64,000 nt of DNA. It comes from Prunus persica (taxonomy: Eukaryota; Streptophyta; Magnoliopsida; Rosales; Rosaceae). The stretch is from the NCBI RefSeq assembly GCF_000346465.2, contig NC_034009.1, positions 5,471,291-5,535,290 of the forward strand, in the 5' to 3' direction. The position numbers and the translations under genes are program-made. Under the pieces are notes generated by a model that saw only the letters and a program-made list of their open reading frames with translations, did no database searches and was not told the origin of the DNA. Every line of letters starts with the position of its first letter. Positions within the stretch are counted from its first letter, which is position 1. Below are positions 21,398-34,285 of the stretch, piece by piece.

Positions 21398-23926
21398 TCA
21401 CATTTCTGACAAAAGATTGCTGATCTTCCGAAGCTCCTTCAAAGCTGTCACGGCTGTAACTTGTCCTTTGCCAACTAAAGTGTTTTTTGAAAAATTCTCC
21501 AATGGCCCAACCTGAACACCCCGATCTTGCTGGAAAACAGACTCAATTACCTGCCAGATATGGTTAGTTAAAGAGTCAGAACAATGCGGACATAAAATCT
21601 GACATGCTTAAGAAGTGTTGTTGGGAGCAACTTTTTTTGACCCCTAAAACTGCACACGGAACCAACTTAAAAGAAACACCATGCTTACAAGGAATTTTGT
21701 ACCCAGTTATAGCTATCAATTCATGGTTATTGCCCCTAGCCAATACCGCACTATTACCATTTCTCGTTGGATTTCTTCCTCTTTAACAATCATTACACAT
21801 TTCCTAGAACATATAATTTTATAGTGCTCTGCATCCTATAAGAAGCATTAACTTTGACGATAAAAAACAAATTGTAGTTTATACCCTAGAGAGAAAGCAA
21901 AACAAGAAACGTTACCTGAATATGTTCAAGCATAGAGTGCCCAAGATTTCTTAAAGTACCCATCACATTCTGGTCAACAGCTTCTTCTTTGGAGCTAACT
22001 AAATAATTGCAGGACCCCTCAGCCACAGAAGAGCTTGTTGTGTTCTGATTACCTTCACAACTGGAAGATTTTGTAGCCTCAAGGGCGTTGTGTCCTTTCT
22101 CAGATGTCCCTTCACCAGGCGCATTCCATCCAAACTTCCAAAACCTCGGGAATTTACCAGAAAGAAGCTTTCGTTCCTTTCCTGTCACTGAATTTCCCAT
22201 TGAATGATTGTTACATTCAGATGTTTGAGAGACACCTTTGGAAGGATCAGAAACCAGAAGAGGTGGGTCTTCCGATACATCCCGTGAATTATCATAATTT
22301 TCATCAACTGACAAATTTGATCCAACACTACTTTTCTCTGATTCTGGTTCATGATCATTAGCCCCACTACGAGGACTTGTTGGGTCTGAGAAAACAGATG
22401 AATTTTCTTCACTAGCCGGATTTTCATTCAAACATCTGTTCTCGGTGGCAGAAGTAGGGTCCTTGCTGAAACCATCTTCTTTGTTGACCTCAACTTCTGA
22501 AGAGAGTTCGTCTTCATGAGAACCCAATTTCTCACCATCTTCCTCTGAGCTAAGTTCTCGAGAAAGGTCTTGCAGCAACCTTCGTCGAACAGAAAACCTG
22601 GGGTTCTTTTTGCCATTCTCAGGTTTTGATGGAGATGGGTCGGATTCTGTTCTAGATAGGCTCAATTTTACTTTTTCTGTCCATCGCTTTTTCTGGCTTG
22701 GAACCTGTTTTTCCAAACCATCTTGCCTAAGTTCTTCTTCCCTGTGCAGAACTCTCCACTTCTCTTCCCAGTAGCTTTCAGGTACCAGATTTAGTGGTGT
22801 TTTTGGAGAAAAAGAATCAACTGAGAGGCTATGACCTCTCACAGCCATTGATTTACTATGTTCATAGGGCCCAATGTATGAAAATAATAAGGATGAACTA
22901 TTGTTCTTCAAAGCAAGATCCTGCAAAGACTTCGCCTTTTGTATCAGCTTCTTCAAATCTATTTTCTCAGGAAAATTTAACAATCTCTGAAGACATAAAG
23001 TAGCATTCTCGGAGGCAAGAAGGGAAGATCTCAAATAGAGTAACATTGAAACTGCCATGGCTGATATAAATGCTCCTCGAGGTGTACTAAGTATGCCAAA
23101 GCTGGATGCTGCATCATCTGCGGAACCTTTGTCTAATTTACTATTATCAGATGCAAATATTTCATCCCAAATTATCAATAGATCTGCAAGTGAAAACTCA
23201 CGTCCAAATAAAACCCGTAACCAGCGGAGTGCAAAATACTGGGGTTCAACACCAAGCTCAACAAGGTGGCTGTGTAGAGATGAATCAACAAGAGAAAGCA
23301 AATAATACAACGAAGCAGATGCTTCAATGACAGGAGGTAAGCTAGTATGGGATCCAACAGCAGGGGAGGGAGAGAAGAACTCTGCCATAGAAACTGAACC
23401 ATGGGCCCCACTCATTAGAGCATGAAACATACAGTACGCATCATGTTCCATAAATTTCTCGGACAAGATAATACCCAATTCACCTTCAGCACCATAAGCA
23501 TCACTAAGCATTACAATGGTCTGTATCTCAGGATCAAGCTCATCAAGACTCTTAAGTTTAAATGCATTTCCGTGTGCGCCATTCTCATTTTCCATGGAAT
23601 CAGGAGAGTTTTTGAACTCAAAATTATAAGTGAGATCATTTTCATGAAATGATAGACCATCAAATTTATCAGTGAAGTGATCTTCATATAGATTTCGCAC
23701 TTGAGATAGATGCTCCACATCAAAATGAAGAACATATAATAGAGGAGCCAAGAGTTCATGCATTCCTACAATGAAAAACAAAGAGAAAAAAACAATTAAA
23801 CTTCTAGAAGGAAAAAAGCTGCTTCCATGGATCATGTGTGTGAATGTACCTTTCTAGAAAACATTCAATAACTAAGGGATCATTTGTTTTTTGGTTTTTT
23901 GTTTCTTTCTTATTAAGGAAAGAGGG

Positions 23927-23966
<40 letters not shown>

Positions 23967-26289
23967 GAGAGAAATAATTCATTGAATTGTTTTTAAATAA
24001 AATATAAAAACTGCAGGCACTAAGATTAGCAACTTGTTGATCACATTGGGCAAGAAAGTTAAATATCCCAGCATGTCAGGGTCAAAGAAATTGAAGAATA
24101 ATATCAAATATGGTTTACTTGCTGCCATAGAAGTCAAAACTCAAGAGAAGAAATGCCTGGCTAACTACCTGATAATCAAGAATCTTTCCTTATAAATCAT
24201 TCTGAAAATTTTAAAAATGAATAAACCTCTGTATTAGTCATTTTGGGGAGACCAGTAGTGTTTGATTTTTGTAATCAGAATATGGTCCAATAATAACTAA
24301 ATCATGCATTACAACATGAGATTGCAGGATCCGTGTAATTCAAGTCTGTATACCAAGCAAGCAGGTTGTACCCTGATGTAAGCAATGTAGTGCAGGACCT
24401 TGTGTAGTGCTTACTACTACGAGCGCACACGCACACACGCACACGCACACAGCGAGACAGTGTGCTCTAAACGCCAAGCTTAGTCACTCAGAGAAGAAAG
24501 ACAATTTAAATCTCTTCTCCAAAAAGTACATTCAAGGGTTTTTGGAAAAAGAAAATTGATGTGAGTACTGTCAATGTCATGTACCTTGTCTGTAACCACA
24601 CTCTGGATGTCTAAGACACCACAATAACAAAATTCTTCTCAACATTCCTTGGCATCCTGGTGTTTGGAAGTAGCTCCCATGTTCTGGGTATAAACGTGAT
24701 AAGTCCTGGTCAACCATTTTCTCCAGCTCAGCATTTCGAAAGAAACGACCCCATGTGCTATCTGCATGTAAGATGTACAGCATAGATTAGCAACTGCATC
24801 ACTCAATGAGTAGGTAACCTCACTTAGGCACATATTGCAACAGTAAAATCTCCATTTAACTTTCCATTCTTATATTTAAAGGTCAACTTGAATTTATTAC
24901 CAATGACGAACTATCGTGCCACCCACAGATTTGATTGGGTGTTATAACAATACAGTCTGAGACTGTTATTCATTAGTAGTTTTAGATTGTAGCATACAGG
25001 AAAATCTGTAAACACATTTGACACATCTACAAGGGAAAGCTTTTTTCCTTTAGAAAGTACAGTTTACTTTCATTGAAAAATATGCAATAATGAGGCAAAC
25101 CATGGTGCAGGCCTCCAAATTTGATCACTTCAACAAAGCAGCTACATATAGAAAGCTAATAATGAATAAGTGAAAAAACACAGCAGACAAAACAACATAG
25201 GAAAGTCAAGCTCAAGAAAATTTTAGGATTGAGTGTTCATTAGCAAAATAGCTGGTTAACATGCTCGCCCATGTTCTTCTGGAGCTTCTACAGTTCACAT
25301 ATGCACTTTGGAGGATCCAAAGATTTTACCTGGGTTTTGTGACAGCGGATTGTCTATGGAAAGATCAGGGGAACAACTCCCATCCTTTTTGGGATGTGGA
25401 TCAACCAGAAGGCGCCTTCTCAGTCCAGCATATCTAATAATGTAGACAAGGTAAACTCAGCACAAGATTACACAAACTTAAAAATTACCACCAAATCATT
25501 GCAGTCTAATATGATACTGAAAAAAAATTTAGACTTGTTTAAATTCAGCGCTCTTAACTTCATAATTCAGAGTCAAATCAATCGACACAACTAATCAACT
25601 GCATGTACCCAATACAAGCACAAAATTCAAGAAGCCACTTCTTGATTCATAAAGACATAAGAAACATAATTTCAAGTCGCTTGACACACCTCTTGCTTTA
25701 TCAAGATATAAGTAACACGCCTGTTTCCACAACAATTTACAGCTGATAAGCAACAAAATGTAGAAAATCCATTGACCATTAACTAAACCACGGAAACCGT
25801 ATCTTATAAACCCTCGTATGAGTTTAAAAATGAAAAAAAAAAAAAAAAAACAAAGAACAAAAAATATAAAAATTCAAAAAGGGAAATCGTCAAGGAAATA
25901 GAATTATCTAGCAAAACCCATGCATAAAATTATCAACTCAGAGCAAAAGCTTAAAACAAAAACCAAATACATCACCAAATTGAGACTTTACTGTTCTAAC
26001 CAAAAAAGAACGAAACACAAGAATCCTAATGCAACCTTCTACGCATAAAAAGTTGAAGAAATCATTAAGAGACATGTTAGAGGTACCTCCTTCTAGAATC
26101 AGCTGTGACCCGACGAAGATCATCAATGGAAGAAGAAGAAGAAGAGGGCAAAATCCCAAGATTTATGCGCCATTGCACACTTCTAAGGTCTTTGAAACGA
26201 CGATTCTCAGCCTCAGATCTCTCAGGAACATAGGGGGAGCTCGCAGACGACGATTCGGGCAATGTCGACTCAATTGGAGCTGGCGCCAT
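21398..26289 (-). CDS. TBC-domain Rab GTPase-activating protein, TBC1D5-like
   Basis: Five coding exons on the minus strand (26289-26087, 25433-25330, 24761-24585, 23765-21916, 21550-21398) join in frame to 828 residues. The TBC domain spans roughly residues 103-400. It shows the arginine finger (VDQDLSRLYP: Asp122, Arg125) and the glutamine finger (YRQGM: Gln161), the two residues TBC proteins use to speed Rab GTP hydrolysis. RQGMHELLAPLLYVLHFD and later LFGREFSLADLLIIWDEIF are TBC1D5-family blocks. The C-terminal half is Ser/Glu-rich and probably disordered. The last exon adds a predicted helix (VTALKELRKISNLL). The start is the first ATG of the frame (MAPAPIES). A probable 5'UTR intron runs from a GTAAGT donor near 26577 to an acceptor near 26331. 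The role is membrane traffic; the exact Rab partner cannot be read from sequence. Confidence 0.93.
23930..23966. repeat. Compound (GT)n(GA)n microsatellite
   Basis: An uninterrupted GT run passes directly into a GA run, inside the long intron of the TBC gene between exons at 23765 and 24585. A second CA-rich tract lies at about 24426-24452 in the same intron. Such loci are usually length-polymorphic. Confidence 0.9.
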
Positions 26290-26577
26290 GGCTTTCTCGC
26301 AATTCTCCAAAGACCCAATTGTCAATTATGCTGAAAGGGAAGAAAAAAAGGTACAAACTTTGGCACGGTTTCTGCAAAAAATTGTGAGCAGAAACAGAGG
26401 TTAAGAGCATGAACCCAATTAGGATTTTGTCTCAGCCAACAGAGAAATATGAGAGCATAAAATTTGGTACAGGAAAGAAAGGAGAAATTGGATAATTGGA
26501 TAACATAAAGCAAAGAGAAGAGAAGAGAGAAGGTGTGGTGGAAAAAATGGCAGAAGTTGTGGAGGAGAGGACTTACG

Positions 26578-28870
26578 TTTGAGTTTGGGAGATGAGGAGG
26601 AGGATCAGACTCTTCAAAGGAAAAAGAAACAACTTTTTAGCATTATTTTTATTTTTTTCACATTCATTCCTTCGATTCACCAACCTGCATTGGAGAGAGA
26701 GAATAACAAGTTTGTTTGTTCAGAGAGAGAAGAAAAGGCAAAAGAAAATGGTGATAGAGAAAGGGAGAAGTGCTGGTTTGACCTCTTTCAATGTTAGGAA
26801 GGTGCCGTGGGTTGTCATCTACTTCTCTTCTTCTATTATTGAAAACAAACAACGGACAACAAAATTATTTTTTATTTTTTACAAAAAGTGAAATTCCAAC
26901 TTGAAATTTTTAGTTTTTTTCTGTCAAATTCCAACTTGAAATTCCTTCTAGCAAAGTTGGAAATTTTTTTAGACCTTACACATTACTTCATGTTTTTTTC
27001 TCTCATTTTCACAACCGACTCTTTAATTTTTTATTCTATATTTGGTATTTACAATTTTTTATTTCTTTATATTTATTTCTATTATTTTTGGTAAATACAC
27101 TCAATAGTACTTCACTATTTCTTATTATATCTCTTACATAGTATTTGGTTATTCTGTTACAATCATTTGTTGTTGAATGATTGAAATGGGAAAAATTCTG
27201 TGTTGGTAACTTGGTACAAGCTAGACAATTCCATTCTTCTTCTTTTTTCCAATCTTGTTTCATTCAATATAATTTTGAAAGAAAAAAATGCAAATTTATT
27301 AGATAAGTTCCAATAATACAACTAAGACTTCTCTTATATAAAATTAAAACTAAAACTTCTACGATACGTAAAATACACCAAGCTAAAATAGGCAATAAAA
27401 TCAACGAACTCAAAAAGACAAAATTAAAGCAAATAAATACCGCACGCACGCACACACTAAAACTAAGCATTATTCCAAGTTAATCCCACAAAACACAAAA
27501 TACACACAAACTCAAATGAGCACCACCGTCATCACATGAAGCAAGCAATGCCGCGGTCAAAGCCTACCACGTCTAGTGTTGAAAATAACGTATGAAACAT
27601 ATTTGGAGAAAACTTAATCTTATAACAATTCAACTACACATAATAGAGCAAAGTTCCCAAAAAGGATGAGTACCTAAGAGAGAGATATGACTACATGTAT
27701 GATGTAGATGTATGTCGTGGTAAATACTTTGCAATTTCCATGAAAAATGATGGGATCAGATCAAACAAAGTAGGTCCTCGTCTCTCGTAAAATAAAATAT
27801 TTATAATTTAAAAAAAGTAGGTCCTCAATCACCTTCAAAAAAGTCATAAAACTTAGCAACAAAAGAAAATTAATATAAAAAAAACTTGTAACAAGGTGAA
27901 GGAATTATTAAAGAAACGCGTGCATGTTCCCTATTATTTTGGAAGAATCTAGAGCGGGAGAAAGTTAGGTGGTGTAATTTATTAGATTACACTGATACAT
28001 ATAAGAAAATAAACCCCATATACCCAAAAAAATCAATAAACCAGAAATCCAAAAAATCAACAAACCAGAAGCCAGAAACCTAGAAAAAAATATGTCCGAG
28101 AGGAGGGTGGTCGACGATTTATGACTGGCTGCAGGTGTTTAAGCTGAGAGAAACTTTCATATAATGGATAAATCATTTTTTTCTATTCTCGGCCAATAAC
28201 ATAATAACATATAACATAATTTTTTCACGTATCATTATATTATTAATTAGAAATAACAAATAGCACTATCCATATTACATGTAAGTTTTTTTCGCCTGGG
28301 TAAAAAGCACTATCTCCTTTTTGTTGTCAGACATAAAAACAAGCTAAGGAGAATGGTTTTATTTTGTCCGCCACCTTTCACGTGGGCTTAAGTAAGAACT
28401 TCTAGGTAGGTGCGTTTGGTGGGACTCGCATTAGTAATCCCCACTTAAATAAAAAGGAGGTGAAAGAAACCTACTAATCAATTGTTTGACTAACGAATAG
28501 ACTTGCTTATAGGGTTTAATGTATGAGTTTGTAAATTCTTACGAGATTGGATACCAATTTGAAATAACTCAAAAAATTTAGAAAGTTTCATTAAAAAAAA
28601 AGTCAATTTCTTAAGATTCTAAAGAATCATGTGCGAAACTTAAGATGAAATCATCATATTATCTAATATAAAAATACCAAAACAAAAACACCGTTAATTT
28701 ATGTCATAAAACAATAAGCAATGAGCACTATTATTTTCAAACAACTATCGATATGCTTGACGCTGACAAAATTTTACCGCTGGTAAGAAAAAGATTCGGT
28801 GTTAATTTAAAAAAAAAAAGGCTTGGCAATATCGAAATCGAAAGCGAAAGCAAACAAAAGAGCGGAAATA
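26578..28870. other. Upstream region of the TBC gene and AT-rich intergenic DNA
   Basis: The first part should hold the TBC gene promoter and first untranslated exon (minus strand). A local repeat of ATTCCAACTTGAAATT occurs twice at about 26890-26945. A CGCACG/CACA tract lies at 27443-27457. I see no credible gene; the short frames here are AT-rich and hydrophobic by composition only. Confidence 0.5.
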
Positions 28871-28878
28871 CGAAGAAC

Positions 28879-29468
28879 TAGGGGTGGGCACGGTTCGGTT
28901 TGGACCGGTTTTTGCCTAAAATTAGAACCGATCCGGTACTATTCATCCGGTTTGGTTCGGTTCGGTTTTAATAAAAAAAATTTCAAAAACTGTCCGGTTC
29001 GGTTTGAACCGGTTTCGGTCCGGTTCTGGTTCCGGTTCGGTTTTGAACCGGATTATAAAAATTATTTTTTTAAATTATTTTTTAATACAATTCTCAACTG
29101 AAATATTATTTTTTTACTTGAAAATTAACAAATTACTCAATTTCATATAAAAAATAAATATTAAAGTAAGAAAAGAGAGATATTTTGACATTGAACTTGG
29201 ATAAATATTAGGTTTTTTTTTAGTGAAATTAAAAATATAGCATTAAATATAAATATATATTGAAATTATATATTTTTTTAGTTTCACCGGTTCGGTTCGG
29301 CCCGGTTCGGTTTTTGAAGACATGGAACCGGATCCGGAACCGGTCCAAACCGGTCCGGTTCGGTTTTTGACCGGTTTTTGACTTTTTGGTCAACTCGGTT
29401 TTTTTCCGGTTTGATTCGGTACGGTTCGGCTCGAATTTCCGGTTCGTCGGTTTGAGTGCCCATCCCTA
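28879..29468. mobile_element. hAT-type non-autonomous element (590 bp)
   Basis: The ends are inverted: TAGGGGTGGGCA at the left and TGCCCATCCCTA at the right (one mismatch). Both sides are flanked by the same 8 bp, CGAAGAAC (28871-28878 and 29469-29476), the target-duplication length of hAT transposons. The interior has subterminal clusters of GGTTCGG and ACCGGTTT around an AT-rich centre and no transposase. Reading frames across it come from these repeats and are not genes. Confidence 0.92.
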
Positions 29469-29476
29469 CGAAGAAC

Positions 29477-30690
29477 ATTGGGGAATAAAATTAGGATACG
29501 CAAACATGTAAGGGCAGGATTGAAAATTCAACTAATAAATATTCTGGGCATATCCAGAACTGACGTGGCGTGGATGTGTTTCGCTCTCTCTCTTACCAAT
29601 CATAATATTTACATCTGAAAGTAACATGTTTTTCTTTTTCTTTACATCAATAAAAGGCACGTTTTTTAATATTAATTTAATCATTTAAGGGCCCACACAA
29701 GTTAGACTTGGTCAAAGTAAAATACGTATGAAAGACTGATAGCTCAACCGCAGCCTTTCGATATATTTATTTATTTTCTTTATTTTTATATTTTTTGGTA
29801 GGAGCCTCTTGTTTTCTTTTCATTTATTTATTTATTTATTTTATAATACTGCATTGGACTCCATTGATCTCCATTAGAGATCATAAAGTTTCACACACAG
29901 GATCGGAGTTTATCATTTCTCTCCCTTGTTCTTTTTACTTAGGATAATATTGTATATTGCATTTTTATTTTTGGATGTGCCTCTCTTCGTAGGAGCACAA
30001 AGAATAAAGTACCACTAAACAAGCATAACATAGTTTGGCTTTCTAATATTTTACCTCCATTTTGGCTTTTCTAGTTTTGGAACCCTCTTATCTAACCCCC
30101 ACTAACTTCATGATTATTCCTACATCATTATTTTAATTTCCTTTTTGTATCTTGTTCATGTCTTTAGTTTGTTTAATCTATTTGCCAACTTCTTATCACT
30201 TTTTGTATGGTATAAAATAGTAGATTGCCTTTACTATTTCAAGATAGATTTTGTTCATTGCAAATGGTTTGACATAATATAGTGTTTAATATTTCGGGTG
30301 AAGTTAAAGAAATTTACAAAATGTTAAATAACTTAAGTCGTCAAATTCAAATTTAACATATTAATTTAAAATATCTCTTGAAAATACTCTTACAAATATA
30401 ATTTTATTTACAAAATAAATGTTTTACCACCATAATTTAGAAGCCTCATGATATACAAAATAATAATTAAGAAGAAAAGAAAATATTGCAATAATCTGCT
30501 TATTGTACTCTATATACTAAGATCCAACCAATACATGTTGTTATTTGGTCCACCAATAATGTCAAAAGGAACTGCAAAAACTAGTTGTTGGGAAGTCTAT
30601 TCTCATTTTGTTTTAAGTACTTTCTCAAACTAATGTTTTTGGTGAGGGCGGTGCCGCCAAAAATTTCAATAACACTTCATTTCCATGAGT
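29477..30690. other. AT-rich intergenic DNA
   Basis: I see no gene, no clear inverted ends and no tandem array beyond short ATTT runs (about 29760-29845). Confidence 0.5.
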
Positions 30691-32916
30691 TGAGACCAAG
30701 CATCTTCTTATTCAGCTTGTTCATGATTTCTTTATGAATAACCTTCCTCTCAACCCCATAAACCACACCAATATTGCTTTGATTCCTAAGGTTAACAAAC
30801 CTAAAGTTGTAAATCATTTTAGGCCTATCAGTCTCTACAATGTTGTTTATAAGATTATTACTAAAATCATCATCACTAGACTTAGGCTCATCCTTTCTAA
30901 GTGTATCTCTCCAAACCAAGGTGCCTTTGCACCTGGGAGGTCTATTTTTAACAATATTTTAATTGCTCATGAATTGTTTAGTGACTTTAAAAAGAAAAAA
31001 GGTTCTTTGGATGCAATGACACATAAATTAGACCTTGAGAAAGCTTATGATCTCCTCGATTGGAACTACATAAAAGCTTGTTTAATTAAGTTTGGTTCAT
31101 AATGCAAAGGAGTTAATTGATAGAATTCGTTCAAAGTTTGCAGGGTGGAAAGCTAATACCCTCTCTAGGGCTGGAAGACTAACCCCAATTAAGTCTAATG
31201 TGTCTAGTATGTCTAATCATGTGATGTCCTGTTTTAGATGCCCCCCTCAAGTGGTTCAAGAAATGAACAAATGTTGTAGGACCTTTTTTGGGGGTAGTGA
31301 TAAGAACCCTCCTATCTCTTGGAAGGATGTGTGCCTTCCCAAAGACCTTGGTGGCTTAAGGGTCAGACTTGCTAACCAGTTTAATCTTGCAGCTCTAGCT
31401 AAGCTCAAGTGGAAATGCCTCACAGACCATTCTAATTGGTGGGTTAAGATTGTTACTCAGAAGTATCTCAGACATGAGAATTTCTTTACTCTCAAGAAAA
31501 AATCAAATCATTATGTTGCTTAGAAATGTATTTTGGATGCAAGACATGTCTTATGCAAAGGTCTTAGGTGGGTGGTGGGAAATGGCGGTTCCATCTCTTT
31601 CTAGATCTCCCATTGGGTTTTGTCTTTCCTTCTTCTTGATCCAATTCCTTAGCAGCAAAGAGTTCCCTTGAATGTTGACTAGAAAGTCTCGGATTTTATT
31701 ACCAATAACAAATTGAAACATAAATAAACTCTCCCAAGTTTTGGATGATGATTTAGTTGATAAAATTTTAACAGTTCCTCTTCCCATCTCTAATTTGTAG
31801 GATAAAATGGTTTGAGGCCCTAACCCTAGTGACTCCTTCACCATTAAACGTGCCTAAATATTCAAGTCCAAGAGCAGTACCCCTCCCACCCTCAAGCTTG
31901 TCTTCTCAAGAAAATATGGAAACTTGAAATTCCTCATAAAGTGAAGATTTTTGCCTAGATACTTATTAGAAAAGACTTCAAATGAGAGTTAGACTTCACA
32001 GATTTATGCCTCAACTGTGTCCTGACTGCCCTTGTTTTCCAGGACTAGCTTGAGACCATTCAACACCTATTTGTGGATTGTAGCTTTACTAGGAATGTTT
32101 GGGGATGTTCCTTTGTTTTCCCTTCTCTTCCTTTGCCAGTTGGTGATTTCATTAGTTGGTTATCCTTTTTGGATTGCACTACCCAACTCCAAGATCTGGA
32201 TCACTTGTCCAAAGCTATTCTCATTCGCTCGCAGATCTGGGAGGCCAGGAATAATCTGCTGTTTCGAGATTCTCAGCCACACCCTTACTAGTTGTTTTCA
32301 CGCCGAAGCTACTGTTGGTATGAATTATTGACAGCATAACCATTTGGTCAAAAAGAGAAATGATATACGTATGGTGATAAAATGGCACCTCCTACAGGCT
32401 GGATCAAAATTAACTTTGATGGGTCTGTCATTAATTCTTAATCTACCATTAGTTTGTCATTCGAAATAGTGATGGTCATGTGTTACTGGCTAGCGCCAAT
32501 AACATTGGTGAAAATTTCATAAATGTGGCTGAAAATGTTGCTCTTCGGGATGGTTTCGATGTTGCTATTGATAGAGGTTGGGGTCAGATTGTCGTAGAAG
32601 GTGACTCTAAACTTGTTATTGACAATGTCCTCAAAAAAGTTACTTCCCCTTGGAATATGTAAAGAATTATTCAAGATCTCTGGTTCCTTAACTCTGCTAT
32701 AGCTTCTATTCCTTTCAGCATGTGTTTAGGGAGGTAAACTTCACTGTGGATGCGGTTACCAAGCTAGTTCATGGGCTCTCATCACAAGTTAGTTGGGAGC
32801 TTGGACTTTCTTTGCCAATCTATTCTTCTTCTTATTTTGATCCCTTTGGGCTTTCTTGTCCTAGGGGTTTCATTTTGTAATTTCAGTTTCCTCATAAATA
32901 AAATAAAATAAAATAA
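30691..32916 (+). mobile_element. L1-type LINE with RNase H, degraded
   Basis: Plus-strand fragments occur in LINE order. First comes the RT start (30734-31102) with LIPKVNKP, FRPISLYNVVYKII, NQGAFAPGRSI and LDLEKAYDLLDW. Then comes the RT thumb region (31092-31523) with RSKFAGWKANTLSRAGRL and PISWKDVCLPKDLGGL. A broken zinc-binding segment (about 32000-32120) has FVDCSFTRNVWG. An RNase H domain (about 32390-32830) has INFDGS, GWGQIVVEGDSKLVIDN and FREVNFTVDAVTKLVH. The 3' end is a repeated AAAAT tail (32895-32916), as expected for target-primed insertion. The YADD catalytic part of RT is missing between the first two fragments, and stops and frameshifts occur throughout, so it is dead. The 5' part with the endonuclease is absent. 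Confidence 0.88.
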
Positions 32917-33199
32917 AGAAATATGGACAAAATAGGCTCTTATAAATATATAATATAATGTTCTTGTATAATATTATTACAAGATTTGATGCATTTTGTC
33001 TGGCTTTGAGTTTCTTTTGTATATTCTCAATTTACAAGGTCAAACAAAAACTGATTACATAGAAATAAGTTTATTTTTATGAGTTATGCTATTTCCACCC
33101 ACTATTCTATTTTTCCACTTATTTTTTCTTCCAAATTTTAAAGACAAATTTACCCATTTGTAAAATGACTTCTATGGTCTTAGGGAAAAAATATCAACT

Positions 33200-33316
33200 C
33201 AGGCAACGAAGGATGGTTGAGTTGGTAAGGATCATTTTGTTCGCTATCAAGGTCTAGGTTCGAGTCCCGTTGCTGACAATCCCTCTTGGTGGGTAATCTA
33301 TAAAAACAAAAAAAAT
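33200..33316 (+). mobile_element. tRNA-derived SINE
   Basis: A polymerase III box A (TGGTTGAGTTGG, 33214-33225) and a perfect box B (GGTTCGAGTCC, 33257-33267) are 31 bp apart, as in tRNA genes. No acceptor stem or anticodon arm closes correctly, and an A-rich tail (AAAAACAAAAAAAA) follows at about 33302-33315. This is the layout of a short plant SINE and not a working tRNA. Confidence 0.7.
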
Positions 33317-33664
33317 GGAAAAAACGCAACTCCAGCATACTTACTATTTGGCTTTCTATTTTGGTGAACTCCCTATTTGAGTTTGGTGACTCTTTACATT
33401 TGGAGAGGAGAAGAGCGAAATTAAGGGTTATCCATTTCTTCCTATTTTCTCTCTCTAGGCACACAACCCTTTCTCATCTCTTACTTTTTTATTATTTTTT
33501 TAATGAACTTTTAATTTAGAGAGGAGGAGAGATAAATAATAAAATATTAGAGATTAGCCAAAGTAGAGAACATTACTACTTTTAAGTAGTTTGCTATAAT
33601 GATTTTCTAGCTATTTTAGCTAAAATTTGGCTAAAATTTGGAGACTATGCTAGAGATACTCTAA
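33317..33664. mobile_element. Possible degraded MITE
   Basis: The left side (CAACTCCAGCATACTTAC) and the reverse complement of the right side (TATCTCTAGCATAGTC) look like diverged terminal inverted repeats, and the interior repeats GCTAAAATTTGGCTAAAATT near the right end. The ends resemble Tourist-like elements elsewhere in the window, but no clear target duplication is seen. Confidence 0.35.
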
Positions 33665-33946
33665 GACTCCTTCTGTAAGTCCTCAAAGAGGTATTGGTAT
33701 GCCCTGGCCCTGGGATGAGGTAACCTTCCTCACCTTTACTTTTCTTTTTAAAGAAAAACCTCAACTCACGTAACCTACCTATTATAGAGTCTCATGTTTC
33801 CATTTTTCATGTGTCCTTTCTGTCACCTATCTATTTTTTTGACACAAGTCCATTAACTTAACATAGACATAAAAATATTAAATTTTAATAAAATTTTAAA
33901 AAAAAACTAATTAATTTTTATTTATTTATATAAAACCAATAGCTAC

Positions 33947-34285
33947 TAAGTGTCTGTTTGGTATTGCTTATTTGGGGTAATAAGTAATTTTTAAAAAATT
34001 TTGAGAAGCCCAACCCGTTTGGTAAACTGTGAGAAAATGCTTTCATTTTTTGATTATACAGGAATCAGTTTCGAAAAGGCACTGGGTTTAATGATTATGC
34101 AGCAATCATTTTTTGATTATGCATAAAATCAATACCAACAATACTTTTAACAATATTTTACCAAACGCCAAACTGTTTTTTCTTATAGCTGATTTCTCTC
34201 ACAGCAAATCTGACAGCGATTATTTTCACAGCACAGCAATGCCACATCGATTATTTTCACAGCACAGCAATGCCAAACTGGCCCT
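33947..34285. mobile_element. hAT-like MITE
   Basis: The left end TAAGTGTCTGTTTGGTATTG and the reverse complement of the right end (AGGGCCAGTTTGGCATTG) are imperfect inverted repeats. The 8-bp flanks ATAGCTAC and AAAGCTCC match at six of eight positions. Near the right end, a 26-bp unit containing TTTTCACAGCACAGCAATGC is repeated in tandem (about 34218-34276). There is no coding capacity. Confidence 0.6.

Noticed and set aside
28823..29478. Frames rich in Phe/Gly/Arg or Glu/Pro
   Set aside because: Produced by GGTTCGG/ACCGGTTT repeats of the hAT MITE.
33200..33300. Possible tRNA gene (perfect box B)
   Set aside because: Box A and B are present, but the acceptor and anticodon stems do not pair and an A-rich tail follows; a SINE explains it better.
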